The notes under the pieces: generated by a model | What the model was told of the DNA's origin: nothing | What the model saw: only the letters and a program-made list of their open reading frames with translations | The model's database searches: none | DNA from: an uncultured Eubacteriales bacterium | GTDB taxonomy: Bacteria > Bacillota > Clostridia > Lachnospirales > Lachnospiraceae | Assembly: GCA_949284175.1 (NCBI GenBank) | Contig: CASDVE010000019.1 | Location: forward strand, 1 to 61,797 | Direction: 5' to 3' | DNA: 61,797 nucleotides | Program-made: the position numbers and the translations under genes | Shown: one piece after another, positions 25,226-33,835 of the stretch | How positions within the stretch are numbered: position 1 is the stretch's first letter | How the letters are laid out: every line of letters begins with the position of its first letter

Positions 25226-25978
25226 ACTGTCAACCTCCTTATTATTTCCCATTTCCATGATCTCTTTAGACCCCGTCATCTTCCCTATTACTGAAAGCAT
25301 TTCCGAACTCAGTTTCTCGTGTTCATACTTTTGGCGAATTTCCTCAATGTTTCCGGCAAAAGTTTTTCTGGTAATATCAAAAACAACCTCTACATCCCTA
25401 TTATTAAAAAGGTATTTCCCTGAGTCCCGCACTTCCAATAGATTCATTTTATAGTCTGAAAAAACAACTTCAATTTCCGGAGGCATCTCAACCACCATGT
25501 CCTTCAGACAATAAGGACCGTCCCAGGCATTTTCACCATAATAAATTGTCAGACTGATAATCGGGTGCAACCGGTCTTCCTTCTTCATCTTGCTCAAGAA
25601 CTCTGCTTGTGTTTCCAGACTTCTGTCCTTTTTACGGCTACTGGTTATCTCTTTATATTCTTTCAAATATCCCAAAGAATCATAGATCATGGTCCGAAGT
25701 GGCATTGCATAATGAACTTTTTCTTGATTCTCCACTCCCATAACCACAAATTCGACTCCATACGCCGTCTTCTTCACAACATCCCTGGCTCTTGTCAAAG
25801 TCTCCTTATAATCTTTCATTTCAATCGTACCAGAAACATCGGTATCCATTTCAGATAAATTCTCCGGCCGTATTACTTCTTTTCCATTGAAGATAACCGT
25901 ATTAAATAAATCTGCAAACCGTTCATTTTGCCGCCAAAACTCTTTAAATACTACATCTGCTTTTGTCTTTTCTTCCAT
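25019..25978 (-). CDS. Rpn family PD-(D/E)XK nuclease (recombination-promoting nuclease / transposase_31)
   Basis: This 319-residue protein starts at ATG 25978 (GAGGAC upstream); the longer frame overlaps the recombinase gene and has no ribosome site. The family core is visible: DVVFKEFWRQNERFADLFN at the start, FVVMGVENQEKVHYAMPLR near 110 (the E-x-Q-containing catalytic strand and MPLR helix of Rpn proteins), and LHPIISLTIYYGENAWDGP near 155. The C-terminus is a repeat-rich charged tail with GKKEGIE units. Rpn proteins are DNA endonucleases, with members now linked to phage defence. It lies directly downstream of the recombinase operon. Confidence 0.8.
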   Translation of the reverse strand: MEEKTKADVVFKEFWRQNERFADLFNTVIFNGKEVIRPENLSEMDTDVSGTIEMKDYKETLTRARDVVKKTAYGVEFVVMGVENQEKVHYAMPLRTMIYDSLGYLKEYKEITSSRKKDRSLETQAEFLSKMKKEDRLHPIISLTIYYGENAWDGPYCLKDMVVEMPPEIEVVFSDYKMNLLEVRDSGKYLFNNRDVEVVFDITRKTFAGNIEEIRQKYEHEKLSSEMLSVIGKMTGSKEIMEMGNNKEVDSMCTALEKLKQQGIEEGKKEGIEQGKKEGIEEGKLTIIKNLLVSGMSQEKIKTAAGVTEEEIKQAQREL

Positions 25979-26123
25979 AATTGTCCTCTGTCTTTCTATA
26001 ATTTCATTATAACAAAAATCTTTTAAACTGCAACTCGTTTTCCCGCCCACTGATTTCCGGCAGGCAAACAATTTTTTTCTCTTTTTTCGCCAGTTATCAA
26101 CCTCTCCACAGTAAAATTTCTTA

Positions 26124-27713
26124 TCATACCTGATTTTCAGTTTCCACAACAAAAAGATCCTCAAAAGCCCACTTTACTTCTATTCTGTCTTCAGCATATA
26201 TGTAAATAGTATCAATCATACAATCGACAATTTTTGAATCCAGTTTCTCTATTTTCTCAAAACTCCTTATTTCTTTCAGCTTTTCATTCTTTTGTAAACG
26301 TTCTTTATGTTTTGCCTTTTCTCTCTGTTTGGTTGCTGTATCTATCCTTTGTGTATAAAAAGAAATTTCATTGGATAATTCTTTCGCCTTTTCCTGGTAC
26401 TCTTCTTTGGTAACTCTCCCTTCTACATATCCCTCATACAGATAAAATTTTTTCCTTTTTAGCTCCTGTATCTTGGTTTCCAAAAGTTCTATTTTCTCCG
26501 CTGAAGAACCTTTCGGAATATTCCGTCTTTCTTTTCCTAACGCTGTTATGCGATTGGAAACTAGCTGAATTTGATCCTTTACCATCTCTAAAATAACTTT
26601 TTTAAGTTCTTCTTCCTGTATCCCACCTTTCATACAGCCATATTGTTCTGAAACAGATGGTGTCCGGCAACTAATTCTCTTACTCTTTACCCCCATCCGA
26701 ATACGCATTTTATTTCCACAGCATCCGCAGCGGATTTTTCCATGAAATATGCTTTTTTCAGTATTGTGAGGTACTTGCTTTTTACGAAACGCATGTTCTT
26801 TTAACAAGATTTCAGATCGGGCGAAAATCTCTTTTGAAATAATTGCCTCGTGCTGATTTTCACATTCGATTCTTTCTTCCTGTGGTATGATTTTTACTTT
26901 TTTCGTAGAAATAACTGCTACTTCTGTTTTATGGTTCACAACCGTTCCAATGTAAGCCTTTTCTTTTAATATTGCCTTTACAGTAGTTGAATACCAAAGG
27001 TTATTCCCTTTTCTGGCAACCTTATATCCTTTCTTTCCTAAATAGGTGGCCGGTGTATCTATCTGATTAACATTTAAGATTTTTGCAATCTCTCCCAACC
27101 GTTTTCCTTGTGTAAACCATAGAAAAATGTCTGTTACAATCATTGCTGCTTCATGGTCAATAAGCAGCTTTGAAGATTCTCCTGGTTTTAAAGCATACCC
27201 GTAAATAGGAATGTTCCCCATAAATTCTCCTTTTTCTGCGGTTTTCCTTTTCTGCAATTTAATATTTTTGGAACACATTTCAGGATAAATACCATTAATC
27301 AGGTTTTTAAACTTAATTTCCAAATCATTTTGATTCTGTGCAGGGAGATTTGTATCCAGGTTATCATTTACAGCGATAACACGAACTCCTAAAAACGGAA
27401 AGATTTTTTCTACATATTCTTGCGTTTCAATCGTATCTCTTCCCAATCGGGATAAGTCTTTTACAATAATGACTTTAATTTTTCCCTCTTTGGCTTGTTT
27501 TAACATTCTTTGAAAGTCAGGTCTTTCAAAGTTTGTTCCACTATATCCATCATCAATGAACTCTTTAATGGGGAATACAGAAAATTCAGACTTTGATTGA
27601 ATATATTGTCTTAATAATATTCTCTGATTCCTTATACTGTTGCTTTCCTCTTGATCCCTATCTTCATCGGATAACCGTAAGTATATTGCAATATACTTAT
27701 CTTCTCGCATCAT
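26124..27713 (-). CDS. Large serine recombinase, third of three
   Basis: Large serine recombinases cut and rejoin attachment sites through a serine-DNA intermediate. The start ATG 27713 has GAGGAAGGA upstream and overlaps the preceding recombinase by 17 bases. The catalytic domain (1-155) has YLRLSDEDRDQEE with the nucleophilic Ser near 16, DDGYSGTNFERPDFQRML near 62 and VKDLSRLGRD near 90. The recombinase domain follows (GYALKPGESSKLLID..., near 205-300). A zinc ribbon begins KIRCGCCGNKM near 375 with a later cysteine in SEQYGCMKGG. A coiled coil lies near 425-500. Length (529 residues) is normal. Confidence 0.9.
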   Translation of the reverse strand: MMREDKYIAIYLRLSDEDRDQEESNSIRNQRILLRQYIQSKSEFSVFPIKEFIDDGYSGTNFERPDFQRMLKQAKEGKIKVIIVKDLSRLGRDTIETQEYVEKIFPFLGVRVIAVNDNLDTNLPAQNQNDLEIKFKNLINGIYPEMCSKNIKLQKRKTAEKGEFMGNIPIYGYALKPGESSKLLIDHEAAMIVTDIFLWFTQGKRLGEIAKILNVNQIDTPATYLGKKGYKVARKGNNLWYSTTVKAILKEKAYIGTVVNHKTEVAVISTKKVKIIPQEERIECENQHEAIISKEIFARSEILLKEHAFRKKQVPHNTEKSIFHGKIRCGCCGNKMRIRMGVKSKRISCRTPSVSEQYGCMKGGIQEEELKKVILEMVKDQIQLVSNRITALGKERRNIPKGSSAEKIELLETKIQELKRKKFYLYEGYVEGRVTKEEYQEKAKELSNEISFYTQRIDTATKQREKAKHKERLQKNEKLKEIRSFEKIEKLDSKIVDCMIDTIYIYAEDRIEVKWAFEDLFVVETENQV

Positions 27714-29373
27714 AACAAAGTCCTTCCTCTTCCATTCCTTTTTCAAAGATATCTGCAAACCAAAATTTAATTTCCAGCTCTGTTTTTGAATAGATATAGA
27801 TTCCCTCAATGAAATTTTCTACAATTTCTCTGGTAATCTCTTCCAACTTCGTATGATGGAGTAATTGACGTCCCCATTCTATTCTTATCCTTAATTTTTC
27901 CAATATATCTTCTTTATATTGTTGAAACTCTATAAGTTCTCTTTTACTTTCTTTTTCTTCCTCTTCGTAGATCGCTTTTACTTCCTGATAGGAGTCTTTA
28001 TCCAAAATTCCTAATGCATAGTTCTCAAAAGCCATCTTTTTCTTTTCTTCGTACTGACGATATTTTTCAGATAATCTTTTGGCTCTATCCTCTAATTCCT
28101 TGCAAAGTTGACGATAGAATGTTTTTCCATACTTTTCCATACAGCTTTCTGCAAGTCCAACTTGATACAAAAATGCAGCCTTTATTGCCTCCAATACGGC
28201 ATCTTCACGAAGATAAGAAAGTGAACATCCCTGATATTCTTGCGGAGCATTTGGACATGAATAGGTCAAATAGGTTCGTGTTTCTTTTCCAACGCTTTCT
28301 CTGCGTAATCTTTTTCCGCACTTTGCACAGAATATCTTTCCTAGAAGGGGGCCATTAGCTGCTTTGGTTTTATTTGGGTTCCCTTCCCAATGCTCTTTCA
28401 GATGTATCCATCTCTCTTTTAGTTGTACCTGTGCCATATCATATAATGCTCTTTCAATGAGAGGTTCCGATACGCCAAAAACAATTTCCCAGTTATCTTT
28501 AGGAATCAGCCGTAACGGGATATTTTCACATAATGCCTGCTTGGTTTTACCATAAGCCAACGCCCCAATACAGGCTGGATTTCTCAAGATTCCCATAACG
28601 GTACTTTGCAGCCATATCGATTTCCTTCTTTTTTTTGCATACTTTTTTGCTCTATGATAGCTTTCAGCCGGTGTAGGAATCTCTAAATGATTTAGAATTC
28701 TTGTAATTTCATATGTACTTTTCCCTTCAATCGCATAAAGAGAAAAAATTTTACGCACAACGTCCCCTTCTGGCTGATAAGGTACTAATTTCTTGGAACA
28801 TTCATCGGAACGCCGATATCCATATGGTGGTCTGCTGCCCCAAAATTCTCCTTTTTCTCTGGAAGTCTTATGTGCCTGAATCAACTGTTTGGAAACAATT
28901 CTCGCATAATAGTCATTCATAAAATGCTTTAAAATCCGAGATACTCGATCTTTTTGACAAGACGGATTCTCACTGTCATACTCATCCAGAATAGAGATAA
29001 ATCGCACTCCCAGTTTAGGGAACACTTCGTCAATCAGTTCCACACACTCAATAGCATCTCTTCCAAACCGAGAAAAATCTTTTACAATGATACAGTTTAT
29101 TTTTCCTGACCTTACAAGTTCCATCAACTGTCCAAATCCATCTCTTACAAAGGTCGTTCCGCTAATCCCGTTATCGCTGATTTCATAGAGCAATTCGATT
29201 TCCGGTTTCTTCGCCGTATATTCCCTACAGATTTCTTGCTGTACATTTAAGGTTTCCTCTCTGCCATGTCCTCCATTTTTAACCGATACTCTCGCATAGG
29301 ATGCAGCCAAATACTTTGGACGCAGATTTTCCTTTTGGATTTGATTCTTTCTTTTTCTGCTGATTCTAGGCAC
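27697..29373 (-). CDS. Large serine recombinase, second of three
   Basis: This 558-residue recombinase starts at GTG 29373 (GGAGGGG upstream) and overlaps its upstream neighbour by eight bases. The catalytic serine is in SYARVSVKNGGHG near residue 30; DNGISGTTFVRDGFGQLM and VKDFSRFGRDAIE complete the active site. The recombinase domain carries GSRPPYGYRRSDECSKKLV near 190. The zinc ribbon is IFCAKCGKRLRRES with NAPQEYQGCS. A long coiled coil near 440-520 precedes the C-terminus. Its sequence class differs from the other two, so the three are not simple recent duplicates. Confidence 0.9.
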   Translation of the reverse strand: MPRISRKRKNQIQKENLRPKYLAASYARVSVKNGGHGREETLNVQQEICREYTAKKPEIELLYEISDNGISGTTFVRDGFGQLMELVRSGKINCIIVKDFSRFGRDAIECVELIDEVFPKLGVRFISILDEYDSENPSCQKDRVSRILKHFMNDYYARIVSKQLIQAHKTSREKGEFWGSRPPYGYRRSDECSKKLVPYQPEGDVVRKIFSLYAIEGKSTYEITRILNHLEIPTPAESYHRAKKYAKKRRKSIWLQSTVMGILRNPACIGALAYGKTKQALCENIPLRLIPKDNWEIVFGVSEPLIERALYDMAQVQLKERWIHLKEHWEGNPNKTKAANGPLLGKIFCAKCGKRLRRESVGKETRTYLTYSCPNAPQEYQGCSLSYLREDAVLEAIKAAFLYQVGLAESCMEKYGKTFYRQLCKELEDRAKRLSEKYRQYEEKKKMAFENYALGILDKDSYQEVKAIYEEEEKESKRELIEFQQYKEDILEKLRIRIEWGRQLLHHTKLEEITREIVENFIEGIYIYSKTELEIKFWFADIFEKGMEEEGLCYDARR

Positions 29374-31030
29374 TTTCCATCCCCTCCTTTTTCCCTAAAA
29401 ACCGTTTTGTAACGGGATTAGGGGAGAGTCTATCCACTGCCTCAATCAATCCTACCGCTGTTTCATATTCGTCCTGAAACCAAAACACGATTTCAATTTC
29501 TTTTTTTGCATGGATATAAATGTCTTTCACCAGCATAACCAGCATTTTTCTATCGATTTGTTTGCAGTCTTGATATTCTAAAAATTCTTCTATCCATTGC
29601 TGTTTTTCTTTTGCTTTTGAAAACAATTTTTTAGTTTCTTCTTTTTGCTGTATGATAGCATCTTGAATCTGTTGGCTTTGTCGGTCATATTCTGATTTAT
29701 ATTCCAAATATTCCTCTTTTGTTAAAATACCATCCGTATAACTGACATAAAGTTTTGCTTTAATCTGCATCAGCCTTTTATACTCAGCGTCCAGCTTTTC
29801 CATCTTTCGATCCGCTTTTGATACAGCTTCTTCCGATAGGGAAAGCTGCCCAATATAGTCCATGACATCCTGCATTTCTGCTAACAAAGAAATCTGATAT
29901 AAAATCGCTTTCTCTACAGCTTCTTTCAACTTCTCTGCATTGATTCTACCAGATTCACATCCTGCTCCTGGTTGATGGTTCACACATTTATAGTAAAAAT
30001 GCTGCTTGTCTGGCGATGTGATGATCATATTTTCCCTACATTTTGCACACTGTACCAGACCGGATAAAGGAAATATTCTTTTCTTCGGAGATTTCCTCAC
30101 ATCCTTATTAAGTAAATGCTGAACAACTTCAAACGTATGTTTATCGATCAATGGCTCATGTGCATTTTCAAAATAAATCCATTCTTCCTGAGGCTTATAT
30201 ATAACGGTCTTTACTTTATGATTCGGTGTTGTCCGTTTCCCCTGTGCTAAAGTTCCCGTATAAATAATATTGGTCAAAATACGTTTTACCATAACCGAAG
30301 ACCACACGCATTTCGATTTGGTTTGAAACCCAGTATGAAATTTAGATCCTATGGATTTTTTGTATTCTAAAGGAGTAAGGATACCCAAATTTTCCAATTT
30401 TTCAGCAATATTTGCCCTGTTATAACCTTCCAATGCCCACCTAAAAATATCTTTTACGATTTCCCCCGCATACGGATCTGGAATCAATTGATTTTTATTT
30501 TCAGGGTTTCTAAGATAGCCATATACAGTAAAAGGAGATACACATTCCCCGTTTTTCATTTTGGCCAAAAGATTCGCACGTACAGCCCTTGATGTATCTG
30601 CCGGATAAATATCATTTACCAGGCTTTTCATTCGCACTGTCAAGATCTGTTCCTGCATTTTGGCATTGTCATATCCGTCAGTAATAGCGATAAAGCGGAT
30701 TCCCATTTGTGGGAAAATACGTTCCACATAACGCAAAACACCGGAAAAATCTCTTCCTAAACGAGATAAGTCTTTCACAATCACGCAATCTGCTCCACCG
30801 TTTTCCAGAAATCGTATCATTTCCTGAAATCCTGGCCGGTCAAAATTTGTACCGCTATAACCATCATCAATAAATTCTTTTACAATGGAAAATTCTTCAT
30901 GGTCTTTGAGATATCCATGAATCAAAGTTCTTTGATTAGATATGCTGTTGCTCTCTATCTTATCTCCGTCCTCTGCTGAAAGCCGGAGATAGAGTACAAC
31001 ACGTAAGATTTTGTTTCGTTGATTTTTCAA
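29366..31030 (-). CDS. Large serine recombinase, first of three
   Basis: This is the first gene of the recombinase operon, 554 residues from a TTG start at 31030 with GGAG ten bases upstream. Catalytic motifs are LYLRLSAEDGDKIESNS (Ser near 18), DDGYSGTNFDRPGFQEM and VKDLSRLGRDFSG. The recombinase domain has FTVYGYLRNPENKNQLI near 185, and the zinc ribbon QCAKCRENMIIT with YYKCVNHQPGAGCES. Overlapping triplets of such recombinases near one end of Clostridia elements are a recurrent arrangement; which member performs integration and which excision cannot be told here. Confidence 0.9.
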   Translation of the reverse strand: MKNQRNKILRVVLYLRLSAEDGDKIESNSISNQRTLIHGYLKDHEEFSIVKEFIDDGYSGTNFDRPGFQEMIRFLENGGADCVIVKDLSRLGRDFSGVLRYVERIFPQMGIRFIAITDGYDNAKMQEQILTVRMKSLVNDIYPADTSRAVRANLLAKMKNGECVSPFTVYGYLRNPENKNQLIPDPYAGEIVKDIFRWALEGYNRANIAEKLENLGILTPLEYKKSIGSKFHTGFQTKSKCVWSSVMVKRILTNIIYTGTLAQGKRTTPNHKVKTVIYKPQEEWIYFENAHEPLIDKHTFEVVQHLLNKDVRKSPKKRIFPLSGLVQCAKCRENMIITSPDKQHFYYKCVNHQPGAGCESGRINAEKLKEAVEKAILYQISLLAEMQDVMDYIGQLSLSEEAVSKADRKMEKLDAEYKRLMQIKAKLYVSYTDGILTKEEYLEYKSEYDRQSQQIQDAIIQQKEETKKLFSKAKEKQQWIEEFLEYQDCKQIDRKMLVMLVKDIYIHAKKEIEIVFWFQDEYETAVGLIEAVDRLSPNPVTKRFLGKKEGMESA

Positions 31031-31146
31031 ATGCTATTCACTCCAATCTTCAAAATTAGTCAGCACTATTTGAGGATTGAAGCCTAGCTGCTTTGTCCTG
31101 ACATCATCCTACCATATCCTTTACCATTTGTCTATATGTAAATTCT

Positions 31147-31174
31147 GTGCCGACTTTTTTCATTTATTCGGCAC
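31147..31174 (-). repeat. Short inverted repeat between the DUF6870 gene and the recombinases
   Basis: GTGCCGA and TCGGCAC pair over a 14-base loop, five bases past the DUF6870 stop codon. There is no T run on the minus strand. It could be a weak terminator or a recombinase-operon control site. Confidence 0.4.
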
Positions 31175-31178
31175 TGCA

Positions 31179-31430
31179 CTATATAGCTGATAAAATTGTC
31201 TTCAATGCATCTTCTATCGTCCGTTCCGTTGCTGCATAACTCATTTTCACTAAAATGTTTCCACATTTAAGAAAATATGGGTTTCGGCCTGTTTCCAAAC
31301 GCTCCTGAATCCGTTCTTTTTTGCTTTTCTTCTTATCGATAGCAACATCCTTAATGTCAGGAATCTCTTTGATATTTACCTCCTCAAAAGACTGTTCCCT
31401 CATTTTCAAAAGTTCTTCTCTGGTCATCAT
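31179..31430 (-). CDS. DUF6870 family protein of conjugative elements
   Basis: This 83-residue protein matches a small family found repeatedly in Clostridia conjugative elements. The N-terminus is MMTREELLKMREQSFEEV, the middle has IKDVAIDKKKSKKERIQERL, and the C-terminus has NPYFLKCGNILVKMSYAATERTIEDALK (G-x-x-x-V-K-x-S-x-A-x-T-E-R-T-x-E). Its role is unknown; it lacks an enzyme motif and is probably cytoplasmic. GAGAGGT precedes the ATG. It lies between the DUF4314 gene and the recombinase operon. Confidence 0.75.
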   Translation of the reverse strand: MMTREELLKMREQSFEEVNIKEIPDIKDVAIDKKKSKKERIQERLETGRNPYFLKCGNILVKMSYAATERTIEDALKTILSAI

Positions 31431-31465
31431 TTTTACACCTCTCGTCTTTTCTCCTGTATCAAAAC

Positions 31466-31500
31466 AGGGCTATGTGGGAAAAACTTTTCCACATAGCCCT
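31466..31500 (-). terminator. Terminator of the DUF4314 gene
   Basis: A 12-bp perfect outer stem (AGGGCTATGTGG / CCACATAGCCCT), extended by A-T pairs after a bulged base, stands 25 bases past the DUF4314 stop. On the minus strand it is followed by a short T run (GTTTTG). Confidence 0.7.
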
Positions 31501-31525
31501 ATTCTGATAGAATGTAGCACCATAA

Positions 31526-32431
31526 TCAAGTTGCTATTTTATTTCTCCAAAATCCCCTTTTCTTCTCTAAATCTTTAATCTTAGCACTGGCAACAGATAC
31601 TTCCGAATGTTTACCTACCTTATATTTAATACCAAGTATTGCCTTTTCTTTGGTAAAAGCAGTTACTCCCAAATCTACAAAAATATTTTTTTTCCATTTA
31701 TTTTTATAAATAAATATATATGGAAACGCTGGTTCCAAAATCAACGCTATCCACTCTTCTAACCTTGAGATATTCTGAAATGGAATTTGACATAGATCTT
31801 TTAAAAATTTGTCTATTTGTTCCTTACGCATAATACATTGACATGCATCTACATCTAAGTGCAAATACAAAGGTCGTCCATCCAATATATCCCATGCAAT
31901 TCGCAATATTCCGGTATCGTCCACAGCTAAAACAGTTCCTAAGTCTCCCATTGTCAATCCGCTTCCTCTTGTGGAACATATCCGTTCTAGCTTTACTCGA
32001 CTTCCTACAGGAAATTGTTCTTTTAGGTTCTTTTTGACTTCTGGTCTTTGCTGTCTGTTGGAGCAGTCATTATTATAGTTAATAACCTTTTTTATAAAGT
32101 TTTTTTCTACAATTCCCTGACTGATAGAATCTATCCGTATATTATATCCATACAATACATTGCAAAAACGTATCAGCTTTTTTATATCCTGTGTCAACAT
32201 ACTGATGTCATAAGTAACAATTCCAACAATACATTTTTTCCTAAATAATTCTTCCAGCTTATCCATTCCATATTCTTCAGCAGCCTCTCCAACAGCAGAA
32301 ATTTCCATAACAATTACAGGTATGTATTGTTTCTGCTTACAATAAAGCAATGCTCTTTCTCTCCAAAGCACCATACATTCGTCTATCTCTTCTATTTGTT
32401 GATTGACTCTTAGATAAATTGCTACATTCAT
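31526..32431 (-). CDS. Resolvase-like N-terminal domain fused to DUF4314
   Basis: This protein of about 301 residues starts at ATG 32431, which has AAGGAGGT five bases upstream; the open frame continues upstream to 32782, but that part is not supported as coding. Residues 1-110 resemble the N-terminal domain of a serine recombinase (MNVAIYLRVNQQ, GIVTYDISMLTQDIKKLIRF), but the nucleophile position of YxRxS is Asn. Residues near 140-195 are DUF4314 (FPVGSRVKLERI, GDLGTVLAVDDTGILRIAWD), a domain common in conjugative elements. The C-terminal 100 residues are unassigned. A catalytically dead, regulatory recombinase relative is a reasonable reading. Confidence 0.65.
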   Translation of the reverse strand: MNVAIYLRVNQQIEEIDECMVLWRERALLYCKQKQYIPVIVMEISAVGEAAEEYGMDKLEELFRKKCIVGIVTYDISMLTQDIKKLIRFCNVLYGYNIRIDSISQGIVEKNFIKKVINYNNDCSNRQQRPEVKKNLKEQFPVGSRVKLERICSTRGSGLTMGDLGTVLAVDDTGILRIAWDILDGRPLYLHLDVDACQCIMRKEQIDKFLKDLCQIPFQNISRLEEWIALILEPAFPYIFIYKNKWKKNIFVDLGVTAFTKEKAILGIKYKVGKHSEVSVASAKIKDLEKKRGFWRNKIAT

Positions 32432-32443
32432 AGTAAACCTCCT

Positions 32444-32782
32444 TTTTATTTTTGCGTATGGTACATAGAAAAATCTTCCTATGCATTTTTTATTTACTCT
32501 CCTCCGCATACGCCCGGGATATGTAGGACCGATCTGGCTAATCTGCCTGACACCCTGCAGCTCCCTTTCATGCTGCAGCATGTCCCGGACGCTACCCCGG
32601 TTACTGTTTTCTTCAGTAAAGGTATCATTATCATCTATGCTTTCAGACTGTTTGCCAGCACAGTCCATGTAGAAATGCTGCTCCCACTTTTCACTTCTTC
32701 TACTACGATTCCTTGCTTTGATCTGCCCTATTGCTGTCTTTCCGTTTATGCATACAGACAAGTGTATCTTCGCAAAGCTCAA
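32444..32782 (-). other. GC-richer, structured block upstream of the DUF4314 gene (function unknown)
   Basis: This 340-base block is clearly GC-richer than its surroundings and holds nested inverted repeats, including CCGGGATATG against CATGTCCCGG and two CTGCAG copies 12 bases apart. It stays open in the frame of the downstream gene (CIGRFFYVPYAK...), but has no ribosome site and an amino acid pattern I cannot match to a family. It may be a gene remnant, a leader RNA, or an origin-of-transfer-type site of the element. Confidence 0.4.
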
Positions 32783-33084
32783 TTTCTCATCACGCTATTC
32801 GTGTCATAAATGTTTTGTGTCCTTAAAGATATATTTAGTACGTCAGAAATGACATACGATTTAAAAAAAAATATCACCATACCGATATTCTCTTTTCAAG
32901 GTTCAGAAGAGCCATATTGGCTCGTAAAAACATGCTCGCAAGAATATGTTTTTACAAACCAACATATTACTCAAAATATACACCTTATAAGTATATTCAA
33001 TAATACTCTTATACAACTTGATTTTTGTATAAGACTAGGAATAAAATAGCCAACATATCTGAAAATCATAATGCTTTTTCGATT
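32783..33084. other. AT-rich gap with two hairpins, no gene
   Basis: GTAAAAACAT (32924-32933) pairs perfectly with ATGTTTTTAC (32946-32955), and TTATAC pairs with GTATAA further right. A plus-strand frame at 32810-33049 has no ribosome site. This seems to be the seam between element backbone and biosynthetic cargo. Confidence 0.5.
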
Positions 33085-33137
33085 GATATCAGCTCATTAA
33101 AAAATATTTAAAATAAATATGCTTTAATGAACCGATA
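33085..33137 (-). terminator. Large hairpin downstream of the XRE regulator
   Basis: A stem of about 17 pairs (GATATCAGCTCATTAAA against TTTAATGAACCGATATC, two G-T pairs on the minus transcript) starts four bases past the stop of the XRE gene at 33141. Its position suggests termination, although the T run is poor. Confidence 0.55.
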
Positions 33138-33140
33138 TCC

Positions 33141-33482
33141 TTAAACACCAACATTTCTTAATGTATGATATAAATTAAATACAGTTTGACGAATGATTTC
33201 TTTTTCTATATCGCTACATTTAGTTAAAATTTCTTCTAGTTCTTCTAGAATTTCTTTTCTAGTTTCATATTCTTCGTTAATAAGTTCGTTAATATCTACA
33301 TCAAATATTTTTGCTGCTTTTAATAATAACTGTAAGCTGATCCGACTTTTAGCATTTTCTATTCTATATAGATGATTTGTAGATATTTCTATTAATTCAG
33401 CAAACTTTTCTTGTGTATATGAATTTTCTTTTCTCAAACGTCTTATATTATTTCCAATAATAATGAATTCTTTATTGCTCAA
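33141..33482 (-). CDS. XRE-family helix-turn-helix regulator
   Basis: This 113-residue protein has an N-terminal Cro/CI-type helix-turn-helix (IGNNIRRLRKENSYTQEKFAELIEISTNHLYRIENAKSRISLQLLLKAAKIF, residues 8-60) and a helical acidic tail (RKEILEELEEILTKCSDIEKEII). The start appears to be TTG 33482 with GAGGTG ten bases upstream. The gene shares the low GC of the biosynthetic cluster and lies at its left margin, so it may regulate the cluster or the element. It is a typical small phage/ICE-style repressor. Confidence 0.8.
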   Translation of the reverse strand: MSNKEFIIIGNNIRRLRKENSYTQEKFAELIEISTNHLYRIENAKSRISLQLLLKAAKIFDVDINELINEEYETRKEILEELEEILTKCSDIEKEIIRQTVFNLYHTLRNVGV

Positions 33483-33697
33483 TTCATTTTCACCTCTTCT
33501 TTAGTATAATTTTCCTCCAAAAAAATTACCACAACCCAATATGTCGATTTTTTTCTACATAATATTACGAATTTTAATAATATTCAGCTTTTTAAATAGC
33601 AATAGATTTAATAATATTAGTAATTATTTTTTACTAATATTATTAATTTCTTGTATTTACACAAATTATTTTCTGTTTGTTAACATCATTACAACAA

Positions 33698-33726
33698 AGT
33701 CCCATGTGAATCACTCACATGGGACT
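33698..33726. terminator. Perfect 12-bp hairpin between the two XRE genes
   Basis: AGTCCCATGTGA and TCACATGGGACT form a perfect stem around a 5-base loop. Only short T stretches flank it. The surrounding region 33483-33835 holds no supported gene; a hydrophobic plus-strand frame at 33541-33741 lacks a ribosome site and runs into this hairpin. Confidence 0.5.
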
Positions 33727-33835
33727 ATTTATGACATCTAATTTTTGTTATCTATTAAATATCATTTGATATTTATACCATGATTTTAAAGTTTTAAATA
33801 TACGCATATAATAAATAATAGAAAAGAGGTATGTA

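Noticed and set aside
32432..32782. Upstream 117-codon extension of the DUF4314 gene
   Set aside because: A near-perfect ribosome site supports the internal ATG at 32431, and the extension lies in a structured GC-rich block without recognisable protein similarity.
33541..33741. Hydrophobic plus-strand frame of 66 codons
   Set aside because: No ribosome site; the hydrophobicity follows from a T-rich stretch, and the frame runs through a perfect hairpin.
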